Of a DNA stretch of 64,000 nucleotides, positions 36,813-47,611 are shown piece by piece. Where the stretch lies: NCBI GenBank assembly GCA_022559845.1, contig CM040121.1, positions 506,892,566-506,956,565 on the forward strand, written 5' to 3'. Below the pieces are notes generated by a model. The model had not been told where the DNA came from. It worked only from the letters and a program-made list of their open reading frames with translations, and ran no database searches. Source of the DNA: Amorphophallus konjac. Taxonomy: Eukaryota; Streptophyta; Magnoliopsida; Alismatales; Araceae. Numbering within the stretch: position 1 is the first letter of the stretch; each line of letters starts with the position of its first letter. The position numbers and the translations under genes are program-made.

Positions 36813-37005
36813 ACGCCTGCACCGAACGGCGTCAAAACATGAAACGCGCCTTCGTATGAGGGCGTCAAAAAGAGAAACACGCCCTTCACTGAGGCGTGAA
36901 ATGCACCAAGGGTTCACGAAGAAAACGACCCACTCAAGGGCGCTACACAAAACACGACCGCGGTCAGGTCGTCAATTCAACAATTGACGCCCTAACAGAA
37001 GGCGT
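36813..37005. repeat. dyad cluster 2 of Tat-B (6 units)
   Basis: Units start at 36813, 36846, 36879, 36925, 36954 and 36987, immediately upstream of the promoter of the DUF7745/PMD-like gene. The first three are 33 nt apart. Confidence 0.85.
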
Positions 37006-37104
37006 TAATTAAGCACAAACTTCCGTTTCCGATTTGAAAGCTAAACCCAGTCCTAATAGCCATAAACTTCTAACTCCTGACAGCCTTAAGACTCCCCGGA
37101 CTTC

Positions 37105-37110
37105 TATAAA
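37105..37110 (+). promoter_or_regulatory. TATA box of the DUF7745/PMD-like gene
   Basis: TATAAA at 37105-37110, 126-131 bp upstream of the ATG at 37236, giving an expected leader of about 100 nt. Confidence 0.55.
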
Positions 37111-37235
37111 GGGAAGGCGATTCCTCAAATAAATCGAAGCAATCCTCGGAGCTCTGTTCTTCTGCTACTTCTTCTGTCTGTTCGTGTTCTTCTGCAGGCA
37201 CCGCAACCGTCCGAGCTTCTTCCTGCAAACCGAAG

Positions 37236-38449
37236 ATGGAGAGGGCGATTAAGAGGTCAAAGCCCTCAACTCCCAGGCTAACCGAGATTAACGGGCACAT
37301 AAGCAGTAGAATCTCCATGAACCAGGTAAAGATTGAGTCTTCTGTTTTGTCCACTTTTGTCTTAAATGTTCTTCTCTTCTGCATGCTCATTTATCCTTCT
37401 TTCTCTGCATTGTTCTTCCTTTCTTCCTTCCACAGGACTACCCGAATGTCCCAGGAGCAAGGAGATTTACAAAAACTAAGTGGCTGCCTCTCATACTCTC
37501 CAAATTTTCTTCAGATATGAGGGTGTACTTAACAAGATGGCACCTTCTAGGTCTAGTTACCCATGCCAAACATTATGATCAAATCCATCTTGACTGGGCT
37601 GCCATAGGAGCTCTAATTGAAACATGGCACCATTCTACTCATACTTTCCTTTTCTCTACCTTTGAAGCCACAATCCTATTAGAGGAATTGGAAATGATCT
37701 TAGGCTTAAAGAGAATGAAGCAAGGAGACGAGGAAAAGATGTCCATCATGCCAAAACCAATTTCCTCTCACGAGCTATTAACAAGCTTGATATCTAGCCC
37801 CAACCTAGTGAGCCAAATCAAAACCACCAAAGGAATCAATCTTCTAAAGCTCGCCTCATGGGTGTACAAGAGAGCGGATCAAGCTAAAGAAGAAGAAGAG
37901 ATAGAGCGGGTAGCAAAGGCCTTCGTGGTGTGCTTGGCAGGAGCAATCTTATTCCCATCCACGGATGACTTTCTAGAAGAGGCCCAATTAAGCGCCATAG
38001 TGAGCTTATGGGAAGGAGATAGAGTGGGACCGGCGATTCTAGCGTATCTCTATAGCGGGCTAACCTTGGCGGCGATGGGAAGGCCCATCTACGGATGCAT
38101 GCTAGCATTCTCTAGTTGGGTGGATCTCCACTTCAAGTTCGATCCATGCAACGAAACCCAACAATCCTCAAGAATCTTCTCAAAAAGCCCACTCTGTTAT
38201 ATGACCGGTTCACTTGGGATAAGCAATAGAGTGATGAACCGGATTCCTCAAATCAAGAAGAGAGTGGAATGGAGAGAGCACCTCAAAGAAATGCCAAAGA
38301 ACCTCTTCACTTGTGCCCCGGGAATACTCAAGACTCAAGAGCTCCGTGCAAGATTTTCTCCCGGAACGGACCTTAGACTCATCGGCGCTTTAGAATTCAT
38401 CTTGTATAACTCACACCGGTGCCTCCTTCAACTCGGGCTTCCACGGTGA
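37236..38449 (+). CDS. DUF7745/plant mobile domain-like protein, antisense in Tat-B, 2 exons
   Basis: Exon 1 is 37236-37325 (30 codons, ends MNQ, donor GTAAAG). The intron ends at CACAG (37435). Exon 2 is 37436-38449, in frame, giving about 367 residues. The protein has a PMD-type opening (LDWAAIGALIETWHHSTHTF, then an EELEMILGLK helix) and a central hydrophobic block (FVVCLAGAILFPSTDDFLEEA, GPAILAYLYSGL) that matches the DUF7745/PMD pattern of plant transposon-associated proteins. No enzyme motif is visible. The frame is open, unlike the host pol. A perfect donor (GTGAGT at 38446) overlaps the stop, so a longer spliced form is possible. The function is unknown; PMD proteins of the MAIN/MAIL1 type act in transposon silencing and nuclear maintenance. 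Confidence 0.65.
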
Positions 38450-38759
38450 GTATTTGAGGATCCATCACACCTCCCTCCTATCAAAATAAGGGACCTTGGC
38501 AGTAATGAAGATGGTGAAGAATGCACAACTGTTCAAGCTCTGTGGAACATCAATAAAGCTCATCAACCTGTAGAAAGCTTGGAAGAAGACAGAGATGAAT
38601 GGAAATCTTATGTAATAGCCCTGAGAAAACTGAGGCCCAAAATGACTCATTAAGCATTGCAATCTTTCTTTCATATAATCAATGATATTTCCTTTATTGA
38701 GCCAATAACACAGTGATTCTGATCAAATCTTCCAATAACATGCAATTCTATTGCAAAGA
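38450..38759. other. 3' flank of the DUF7745-like gene
   Basis: About 310 bp with no domain in any frame. It may contain the 3' UTR or an intron, if the donor at 38446 is used. Confidence 0.4.
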
Positions 38760-39164
38760 ACGCCTCAAGCAATGCCGTGAATTCATAAAAGGACGCCTCA
38801 GACAATGTCGCTTTCCACATTCCAGCTCACAAATTTGACGCCTCCACCAATGGGCGCTAACTGAATAACGACTTAAACTAGGGCGTGGATTGATTCAAAT
38901 TCCCAAAATATATTCGTTGAAATTCCAAAATTAACGCCATAATCAAAGCCACGTTTCATATACATAACGCCTCAAGCTCGGACGTTAATCATAAACAACA
39001 ATGATTACTTCCATCACATCAATCAACCCATATTAAATGCGTCTGACGACAGTTATCATTCCCCATGAAAACAAAAATAACGCCTTAAGAAATGTCGTCA
39101 ATTATAAATAAGCGTCCTTCTTTCTGTCGTTAATTCCATAAGACGCGGCCTTACTTAAGTCGTT
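38760..39164. repeat. dyad cluster 3 of Tat-B (about 9 units)
   Basis: Units start at 38760, 38793, 38838, 38868, 38934 (19 nt offset), 38967, 39080, 39112 and about 39146. They fill the gap between the two antisense genes and stop about 155 bp before the start codon of the PMD gene. Confidence 0.85.
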
Positions 39165-39319
39165 AATTCCTTTCGACCGTTCGACTTAACCTTCCCTCCT
39201 TTCTTCTTCCTCCTTCGTCCTCTTTCCCTCTTTCTCTCTGCAAGCCCTAACCGAAACCCTCCCATTTCTCATTCTCTCTCTCTACCTCTTTCTCCCCTCT
39301 ATACACCCTAGCCCTAGCC

Positions 39320-42300
39320 ATGGCCGGTGGAGGCTTGAAGAGGCAGCGGGTGGCTGCCCCAGAAGTCATCAACCTGGGCGAGGACGAGCCCGTCCATGCC
39401 GAGGAGGATGCTCCCATGGAGGCTCCGCCGGCCGAAGAAGAACAGGCCGTGGCGGCCGGCGATGAAGCCGAAGGAGGCCAAGAGGCCCACGAAGAAGACG
39501 AAGAAGGAGATGGAGAAGATGGAGAAAATGAAGAGGGGGGAGAAGAAGGTGAGGAAGAAGAGGAAGGAGGTGGTGAAGAACCGCCGCCTACGGCGGTGGC
39601 CACTCCCCGTGCCGGCCAACTCCGGCGACCGCGTCAACCATGGCCCCAGCCACAAGGACCAAAGCACAAGAAGGTAGGCCCCCAGCCCAATTCCCATTTT
39701 TTTATTTTTATTTTTATATATTTTTTTTATTTTTCCTTTAATTTCCATAGCTCTCGGGGTATAAACCCTGCAACCCAGAAAGAAGACGCCCTCATGGGCG
39801 TCACGTTTTATAAATGAAACGCCCAACCCAAGGGCGTTAATTAAATTATTTCCCTGAAAAAAAAATAACCTCATGAAAACACGCCCTGCCTCATGTCGCC
39901 CATTTAAATTCATCATTTTTCGTATCATGCTGTTAATTTCCATTAATTTCCATGCTTTTAATTATTTCAAATATTTTTCCATGAATTTGTTTCGCATGCC
40001 ATTATTTTTATTTTATTTTCTGAATAACTTGAAAACAACGCCCCCCTCCAGGGCGTTAATTCAACAATAGACGACCAAACCAGCGGTCGTCCATTCATTA
40101 AAACCTGATTAAATTAACGGACCCACTTTGGAAAACGCCCCACCTAAGGGTGTGACTTGAAATATTCTTTAAGAATTCAGAAATTAACCATAGAACCACG
40201 CCCAACACAGAGGCGTTTCATAGATAACAGTGACCTAGGATGAGTCGCAAATTCAAAGCTCACTTAGAACCACGCCCCCCTTAGGGGCGCTAATTCAGCA
40301 AACCACGACCTGAGGATGGTCGTTAATTAAATCAAACATCAACATTTCAAACAAAGGCAGTTAAGTGAATTTCAACAAGAATAATTGAACAATTAAACAA
40401 AAATTTCTTTCTTTATGCGTGCAGGGATTGATGAGGACACGGATCTCCTGGGTTATGGTCTGGGCAGCATACTACGGCCTCCCCGAGTTCCAGAGAGCCA
40501 GGGTAGATGCTATGGGGTTCGGGGCCTTTCTATCCATAGAGCCAGTTAGGCCAGACCTACCACTTATCCAGGTTCTACGGGAGAGATGGGACAGGACTAG
40601 CCGGGCATTCCTGATGCCATGGGGACATATGGTTCCTACCCTGGAGGATGTGGCTAGGATCACCGGGTTGAGGGTAGATGGTGAGGCTGTGAGCGGGATC
40701 ACCTACCCTGACTACACTGAGTTCGCCCAGAGGCTACTAGGGCTAGAGATGGTCTACGAGACACCTAGTGAGTGTAGGACTATCTTCCGCACCGACCTGA
40801 CTACGGTGATGGGCTTAGGGGATGCTAGGCATAGGTCCGGGGAGTCCTTAGAGCAGTTCTCTCAGAGGCTGATAGACGGGGCTAGGGCGGTCTACTGCCA
40901 GGACCCAGCTGACAGGGAGAGAGCGGACCGAGACCTGAGGAGGTTCCTACTGCTGCTACTCGGGAGGCTATTGCTCGGGACGAAGGGCGACGTCATCAAC
41001 TGCCGATTCCTGGGGATACTCGAGGACCTGGAGGCAGTTGGCAGCTACGCCTGGGGAGCGGCACTACTGGCGCATATGATGGCCGACCTGTCCACGGGGA
41101 CAGGACGAGAGATGACCGTCAGTGGCTTCTCACCTTTTCTTCAGGTATGCATTTTTCCTCTTTTCTTTTCTTTTATTTGCTTGTGAATGCCTCACTAATG
41201 CTATGCATGGATGCAGGTTTGGAGCCATCTATACATGCCGATGGGGCACGTTGACCCACGGCCTGGAGGTGAGGGAGCTTTTCCCTTAGCGCGGCACTGG
41301 CTGCCAGTGGTGTTTGGAGCCCCACTGGGCTACAAGCTGTGGGTGCTGCGGAGAGAGTTCCGAGACTTCCCTCCCTCGCTAGTATGCATGAATGTCATGC
41401 ATCTTTCTTTTGCATTTATTTTGATTTTATTATGATGATGATGAAATGATGACATGTATGTTTATGAATGCAGGTGCAGTGGAGACCTTATGAGGGGATG
41501 ACAGACGAGGGCCAGCCGTGGGTCGTAGCGGGCCTTCCTCGCTTTGAGCATGAGCTTTGGGTTCACTGCTTGAGCGAGATCGAGCCGTTACGGCTTAGGT
41601 TAGTGATGAGGGTGTTGGGCCTCCACCAGGAGTGGGTAGAGGTCGGCGAGCCACGCGGCATCGGGAAGAAGACGCGCGGTCGTACGAAGGCGACCGACTG
41701 GAGAGTGCGGTTCGAGGAGCAGTACGCCGACTGGCAGCGAGGCGGGACCAGAGTCACCTCCCGGGCGACTGACAGCTCCGAGTACCTCCGGCGCTACTGG
41801 GAGGTATACGCCGGACGACCTCAAATGGAGGTCTTAGGGGTATGTATGAATGCAATTACTTCTAAATTAAATGTAAATGCTATGTTTCTATCATGTGACT
41901 AACATGTAATGGATGCAGGATGCGTGGGACATAGCAGCGATGGATGCACAGGCCCACCTACACAGCCTGGAGGACCAGCTGGCCACCACACGGGCGGACC
42001 TAGAGACCCTGGTGAGTGTTTAAATTATTTCTATATGCAAATGTATTATTTTTTTTTGTTGAATTATTGATGATTAGCCACTGACGATCTCAATGAATGC
42101 AGCGTGCCCAGCAGGGAGCAGTGAGGAGAGACCCAGGGTAGGCCTCCAGCTCGAGAGGGCCCAGTGCAGAGGTGACTGCACTGGTAGAGCAGTTAGCTAG
42201 AGCGACCGCACGAGCTGAGGCAGCAGAGCGTGATCTCACTTCACGGGTAAGTTTCAAAACACAAATCCATTCAATTATTGATTATATAATTGTGCACTGA

Positions 42301-42991
42301 TGAAAATTCATGCTACAGACTGAGGAGCTTCGAGCCGCTCTTACCTGCGTTGATGAGGGCTTCCGTGCGACGAGCACACAGGTGAGTGGTTCAATCATGT
42401 ATTGCTTGTATTGCTAGATTACTGAACTATTGCATTAATTGTGGGATTGATGATTTGCTTACCTGTTTGCAGACGACTCAGCTTCAGGCAGTACGTACCG
42501 AGTTGGCGTTCCGTGATCAGCGGATCTCAGAGCTAGAGAGGTCCCTGAGGCGTCGAGAGGAGCTATCTCAGGATGTGGCTGAGCTGCGGGTGGCTCTTGA
42601 GTTGGAGCGACGGGAGCGGGCCCGGGAGCGCGAGGAGCGTGCTCGTGAGCAGGAGGAGCACCAGGCGGAGCGTGCCCGGCACCAGGAGCAGGTAGTAGCA
42701 CGCGAGCGAGAGCTGGCAGACTCGAGGACCCAGTTGATCCTTTCTCAGGAGCGACTACGAGGGTCTGAGGAGCGTCTCCAGCGAGGGCGTGAGCGAGCAC
42801 GGGCTGTAGGGTACTCCTTCACCAGCTCCACCTTTGTGGCAGGCTCTTCCCTCCGAGAGAGGAGCGAGGCAGGGGGTCCGGTTCGGGTTCCAGCTTCTTC
42901 ACGGGGGCCCATGCCTCCTCCACCAGCGCCAGCTCGGGACGGCGAGGAGGAGGTTGAGAGTAGGAGAGAGGAGGGTGGAGGCGAGAGCTGA
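39320..42991 (+). pseudogene. plant mobile domain (PMD) protein with acidic N-terminus and coiled-coil tail, 8 exons, one in-frame stop
   Basis: Proposed exons: 39320-39673, 40425-41144, 41217-41381, 41474-41839, 41919-42011, 42103-42246, 42319-42381 and 42473-42991. All borders are GT-AG and in phase 0, and several acceptors read ATGCAG. The ATG context GCCATGGCC is strong. Exon 1 encodes a Glu-rich acidic region. Exons 2-4 carry the PMD (RPDLPLIQVLRERWDRTSRAF, MPWGHMVPTLEDVARITGL, VGSYAWGAALLAHMM). Exons 5-8 encode an Arg/Glu-rich coiled coil ending in a Pro/Ser tail, about 807 codons in all. TAG at 42139-42141 in exon 6 would end the protein at about residue 578. The gene is antisense to Tat-B pol. 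PMD genes occur in plant hosts and in transposons; the role here is unknown. Confidence 0.75.
39786..40325. repeat. dyad cluster 4 of Tat-B, inside PMD intron 1 (about 10 units)
   Basis: Units start at 39786 (14 nt offset), 39819, 39881, 40038, 40071, 40135, 40198, 40230, 40272 and 40305, all within the 751 bp first intron. The flanking exons have none. Confidence 0.85.
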
Positions 42992-43208
42992 GAGACTTAC
43001 TTGTACTCCTCCACCCTCACACCTGTACTTAGACATTCATGATGTATATATATGAGATTGACAGCTTTGTTACCTGAGCACTTTGTGTGGCTGTGGCCTT
43101 GTGTTTGTGTACTTTCCTCTTTCCACGTTCTTCGTTTTTGCTTTGCTTTGCCCTATTTTTGTGACTGTGATCCATACTTTGAACAAACAGGTTAATTCAT
43201 CTGTTCGA

Positions 43209-43277
43209 CTTGGCCCCTTGCTCAATAAGCAAGGGGTGCCTTTACTTTTGACCTTAATAGCGGGTCAAGGGGCCAAG
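43209..43277. other. two competing hairpins downstream of the PMD gene
   Basis: CCCCTTGCT (43214-43222) pairs with AGCAAGGGG (43228-43236) across a 5 nt loop. CTTGGCCCCTTG (43209-43220) is also perfectly complementary to CAAGGGGCCAAG (43266-43277). The two pairings share the same left arm. They lie 220-290 bp after the PMD stop codon. Confidence 0.6.
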
Positions 43278-43456
43278 CCTTTAATCAAATAAGGCAAATA
43301 AAATAGCTGATAACGGGGAGATGCATCATGCAAGCATGCAAATGCAAACCATAAAAAGATGCCCATGCAAAAGAATGCAAGCATACATCATGAAGAAATG
43401 TATTTTTTTCTTTTTTTGTCTCATTTATATTTTTTTTGTTATTTTTCCTGCAAAAC

Positions 43457-43627
43457 ACGCCTTAGAGTAGGTCGTGGTTCGCATAAAGACGCCCTAGAAG
43501 ACGGCGTGAATTTGAAAAGGAAATCTGATTTTTGAAAAAGTAACGACCTGCTCAGAGACGTTTATTCAGAAAGAGACGACCTAATCTAGGACGTTAATTC
43601 TATAAAAAGCGCCTTAGCCAAAGGCGT
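43457..43627. repeat. dyad cluster 5 of Tat-B (5 units)
   Basis: Units start at 43457, 43489, 43543, 43576 and 43609, all with the 17 nt offset, in the gap between the PMD gene and the integrase end. Confidence 0.85.
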
Positions 43628-43639
43628 TAATTGAATTAT

Positions 43640-44377
43640 TCTGCAAAAAAGGTTGACAAGGCTATCAAGACCCCGGGTCCTACACGGTCACCATCTAAAA
43701 TTCATTGACCTTTCTTGAGTAATTGAAAGGGGGTCGACGTGCTCATAGTTGACTTGTATTCGAGATTTCGTATAGTGCAATTTCTTAAGTCTGTCTTGAC
43801 CATCCTGCCAGTTCGTGACTTACCACATAGAAAGGATAGAAAAAAATATAAGGGAAGCCCATAAGGGATTCTGAGATGCTCGAGGTAAAGTTACCTCCCC
43901 TACCCTATGCCTGTTGGGGTTCGGTCTTTGGCGTAGGGAAATTTGTTGCCTTTTTACCTCTTTTATATTGCACGCATACGCCCAAGGTTTTCCTTGCGGA
44001 GACTTTGCCCTCTTGTCATGCTTTTCTTTTCACAACTTGACTTTCACTTTGGAATTTGATTTGCATTGATGAAAATAAACCTAATTGTACTTGTGCTTTC
44101 GTGGCATTTGCTCCCTTTTAGGTCTTGACTTCCACCTACTAGGGCGGCGGATAGGCTTGGCGTGTCTACCCCGAGGTCTCCCTTCCTCCCTTATGGGCCG
44201 AAGAAGAAAAGAACGGGTATTGTCTTTCACTTTTAGTCAGGTTTTCGACTTTCCATCGGATTTTGCACCGCTTGAGCTCAAGAATAAAGCGTGTAGTGTG
44301 TGCGGGAGTCAACCCCCTTTTAAGTTAGCAAGACTGATGAATGAATTCTGAATTTTGACCTTTCGGACCTTGATCCT
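43640..44377. other. interval between PMD gene and integrase, no clear gene
   Basis: Holds an 88-codon plus-strand frame (44085-44351) with no recognisable domain and no neighbouring exon that I could justify. Otherwise nothing supported. Confidence 0.4.
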
Positions 44378-44583
44378 TCGTGTGCCATGGCACCAATTTT
44401 GAAAGCTTTTGTTTTTATCTCTTTTTGATTTTGAAGAATTTCTTTTTTATTTGCTTTTTGGAATTTCTATATATATATTTTTTGGTTTTCTGGAAATATT
44501 CCACTTTGTTTTGGATTTTTGAAACAACATTTTCTTTTGGATTTTTGAAAATTTCTCTCTATATATTTTTTTGGATTTTTGAA
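44378..44583. repeat. T-rich degenerate repeats (TTTTTGGATTTTTGAA)
   Basis: TTTTGGATTTTTGAA-like words and a TATATAT run repeat over about 200 bp just past the integrase stop codon. On the Tat-B coding strand this is an A-rich 3' flank. Confidence 0.7.
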
Positions 44584-46067
44584 TCAAGGGTAGTATTTCT
44601 TAAGATACAAACCATTCCAAGGGTGAGTTAACTCTTCTCCTTCAGCATTAACCAGTTTATAAGCATTGCCTGGAAAAACGTCTTTTATAACAAACGGTCC
44701 CTCCCAATTAGGTTGGAGTTTTGAGCGGGGGCCACCCGGCTTTACAAAAATCCTCTTAATTACCATCTCACCGATTTTGAATTTTCTCTCAATCACTTTC
44801 TTTTGATAAAAATGCGAGAGCCTGTTTTGATAAACGCGTGCATGCTCAGCGGCGACCAGACGCTTCTCATCTAGGAGTTCCAATTGGGCAAGGAGTGAAT
44901 CACGACGCTCATCAATAGAGAGTTCCTTATCCAATTGTACTCGTAGAGAGGGAATGAGAATCTCATAAGGGACTACCGCCTCCATCCCATAAGTAAGGGC
45001 GAAAGGGGTTTGCCCAGTGGGGGTTCGAATGGAAGTGCGATAGGCCCAGAGAGCTTCAACTAGCTTATCTGGCCAGTCCGAAAATTTATTAGTCTCACAC
45101 GTCTTTTTGACAATCTTTATCAAAGTTTTATTAGTTGCCTCTGCTTGGCCATTGCCCTGCGGATAATAGGGAGAAGAATGATATAATGCAATGTTATACC
45201 TGTTGCAGAGATCCTTGATTTCTTGAGAGATAAATTGAGATCCATTGTCGGTGATGATGGTGCTCGGGATGCCGAACCTTGCGATGATGTTCTTCATTAT
45301 AAACTTGCAGACGGTTGACGCTTTAATCTCCACGTAAGCTTCCGCTTCTGCCCACTTGGTGAAGTACTCCGTTGCCGTGAGGATGAACGATTTTTGCTTG
45401 GTCAGGAGATTCGAATCACCAAGAGGTCCAATGATATCAAAAGTCCACATGGAGAATGGCAATAGGGAGGACGTAGGATGGAGTGAAGAAGCAGGAGAAT
45501 GAATCTTGTCGGCGTGCAGTTGGCACTTAACACACCTTCGAACATAGATGGAACAATCCTCTTCTAGAGTTGACCAATAGAAACCTAGCCTAAGGATCTT
45601 CTTAGCTAGCATCTGGCTATTCACATGGCCACCACACACTCCAGAATGCGCCTCTTCCACAACTTTCCAAGATTCATCATCGTCGAGGCATCTTAATAAA
45701 ACACTAGTGAGCCCTCTCCTATAGAGCACACCTCCAACCAAAACATAACGCTGAGCCACTCTTCTAATTACTTTCTTTTCTTCTGCAGTGGCTTCCTCGA
45801 GATAGGACTGATCATTGCAATATCTGGCAATCTCATAATACCAAGGCTTCTCTTCGTCCGCCAATTCTTCTTCCCAGTCTAAAAGCATGACCTCTTTGCC
45901 TTTAAGAGATTCCTTCTGCTTGTCCTTCTCAAGCACCTTATCCCTAATATCAAGGAATGCACGATCCTTAATAGCTGGAGTGTCGCGCTGATGAATTAGA
46001 GGAACATGAAAATCATGCTCAGGAGGGAAGACTAAAGCAGAGGCCAAAGAAGCAAGAGCGTCAGCTA
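44584..46067 (-). pseudogene. Tat-B pol, integrase part (reading frame open, cut off from the rest of pol)
   Basis: From the insertion point the frame reads the end of the second RNase H (ADALASLASALV), a linker, the zinc-binding region (EEAHSGVCGGHVNSQMLAKK, RRCVKCQ), and a core with the catalytic pattern D (TFDIIGPLG), D (ITDNGSQF) and E (GQAEATNK). It then reads a C-terminal domain with FKIGEMVIKR and GPFVIKDVFPG, and ends in a stop at 44584. The domain has no internal stop. Copia-2 separates it from the rest of pol, so it is called a pseudogene. The enzyme would insert element DNA into the genome. Confidence 0.88.
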
Positions 46068-46072
46068 GGATG
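46068..46072 (+). other. target duplication of copia-2, left copy (GGATG)
   Basis: GGATG here and at 56307-56311 are identical and directly adjoin the two LTRs. Confidence 0.95.
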
Positions 46073-46326
46073 TGTTGTGCATCCCTTGGTTTTGATGATG
46101 ACAATAGGATATGTTTGACTAATCTAAGTTCTATCTTGTTTCTTAAAGCAAATGGTTTGGTTATTTGTGTAAAGATAGTGCATTGAATTAATGCCCATTT
46201 GATGATGACAAATATGCTTTTATATACATTTGGAACTTCAAGTCAAATCTTATAAGTTAAGCAAATTTCAGGTTCACTGAAATCCAAGTGGAATCAACAA
46301 ATCAGAAGAAGTGTCAAAGGCCGCTT

Positions 46327-46607
46327 GTCGACCAGGGAAGTGGTTATGGTCGACCAACGAACTCAACTAGAAAAGCATCAGATCATCTGTCTTCTGGAAG
46401 CATCTTGGCTGTCGACCAAAGCCCCGCCTCTGGTCGACCACAGAAAAGACAGAAGCAACAGACAGAACTGCTGGCCATCTGGAAACTGCCCCCTGTCGAC
46501 CAGCGACCAGGCTGTGGTCGACCAACGGGCGACGTGAGTTTCAGCCAGAAGAACCGGCCGTCTGGGGACTGCCCATTGTCGACCAGCGACAGGGTCATGG
46601 TCGACCA
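46327..46607 (+). promoter_or_regulatory. 84 bp tandem array of paired GTCGAC palindromes in U3
   Basis: GTCGAC words start at 46327/46349, 46411/46433, 46495/46517 and 46578/46600. Spacing within each pair is exactly 22 nt; pairs repeat every 83-84 nt. Each pair reads GTCGACCA, 12 nt, TGGTCGAC, so it could be two protein sites or a short hairpin. The last pair ends 5 nt before the TATA box. Function inferred only from position. Confidence 0.8.
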
Positions 46608-46611
46608 CGGG

Positions 46612-46620
46612 TTTATATAT
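46612..46620 (+). promoter_or_regulatory. TATA box of copia-2
   Basis: TTTATATAT directly downstream of the palindrome array, identical in the 3' LTR (55334-55342). Confidence 0.65.
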
Positions 46621-47586
46621 CGTCCAAAACCGAACTCTAACCGAATTCTGTTTTGGTTCCTTAAAACCTGCAGATGGTTGTTGCAGGTTGTTGGGCTGCT
46701 CAGGAGATAAGCTTCCGCACGGGAATCAAGGAAACAATCTTGCTTAGAAGTGGTCAAACTCGTTCTAACGATTGGATTTAAACCGATCCCTGTTTTCTAG
46801 CAGATTGACGCTCGATCTGAAAATTGAGCGGGAAGAACTTTATTCTTGAAAATAAAAAGAGCTATATGAAGAATATAAGGCAACACATCACGAACAAGGG
46901 AGCAGAGAGAGAGCACGGAATAGAAGCCAAGGAAGATACACACAGAAGAGGAAGAAGGAGCTCTCCACCAATCAAAAATCTGCAGAAAGGTTAAAGGCAA
47001 TCTCGTTGCTGCAGAAGGAAGACTTAGCTCAAGACTGTGTGATCTCCAGCAGCAGAACAATCGAAGACAACTGACTGGAAGATCAACAGGGAGTCTAGGC
47101 TTCTTCATAAGCGTGATCAAGTCCCAGGTTGAACACCTATTCTTCTACACACGCCAATATTCAGTCCTGTCTTTCATCACCTGTTCTTATCATCTTTTCA
47201 TTTCTGATTACAATTATTGTCAAGCTGTGAGGCAGCAGAATCAAGCTGTGTGTCAGCAGAATCAAGCTGTGTGTCAGCAGGTACAAGCTGTGTGTCAGCT
47301 GTGTTTTGGTTGAGATCAGAGATTCTCATAGTGAAGCCTTGCTTGAGTTAAGCAAGGGGTGGATGTAAGTCTCAGGAAGAGACTGAACCACCTTAAAAAT
47401 CCTTTCTTGTGGTGTGCTTGTGTGTGTTTGATTTCCTATACGTATGCTTGCATCTTTACTATCCGCATTAGTTCTATGATTCATTAATTACCAGTAGCTC
47501 ATCTGGTCGATAGTCAGTAAATTATCAAAAAGGGGGAAAGATCTATTCACCCCCCCTCTAGATCTATTCAGTCCGTATCCAACACG

Positions 47587-47600
47587 TGGTATCAGAGCAG
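47587..47600 (+). other. primer-binding site (tRNA-iMet) of copia-2
   Basis: TGGTATCAGAGCAG, two bases after the LTR end. Confidence 0.95.
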
Positions 47601-47611
47601 GTTCTCCAAAA

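Larger units (their letters stand above)
46073..47584 (+). repeat. copia-2 5' LTR
   Basis: Starts TGTTGTGCATCCC and ends CCAACA. U3 holds four GTCGAC pairs, then the TATA box. CAAGCTGTGTGTCAGCAG-like short repeats lie at about 47220-47300. Confidence 0.96.

Noticed and set aside
39314..39943. 209-codon minus-strand frame opposite exon 1 of the PMD gene
   Set aside because: Low-complexity shadow of the Glu-rich exon; no domain and no support from neighbouring sequence.
35299..43627. Regular short units that at first look like a CRISPR array
   Set aside because: Units are degenerate and palindromic, with uneven 25-160 nt gaps and no cas genes; the DNA is plant transposon sequence.
44085..44351. 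88-codon plus-strand frame near a Cys-containing stretch (ACSVCG)
   Set aside because: No domain, and no adjoining exon could be supported.
46383..46757. 124-codon and 107-codon antisense frames in the copia-2 LTRs
   Set aside because: Present in both LTRs only because the LTRs are nearly identical; codons are fixed by the GTCGAC array and no domain is recognisable.
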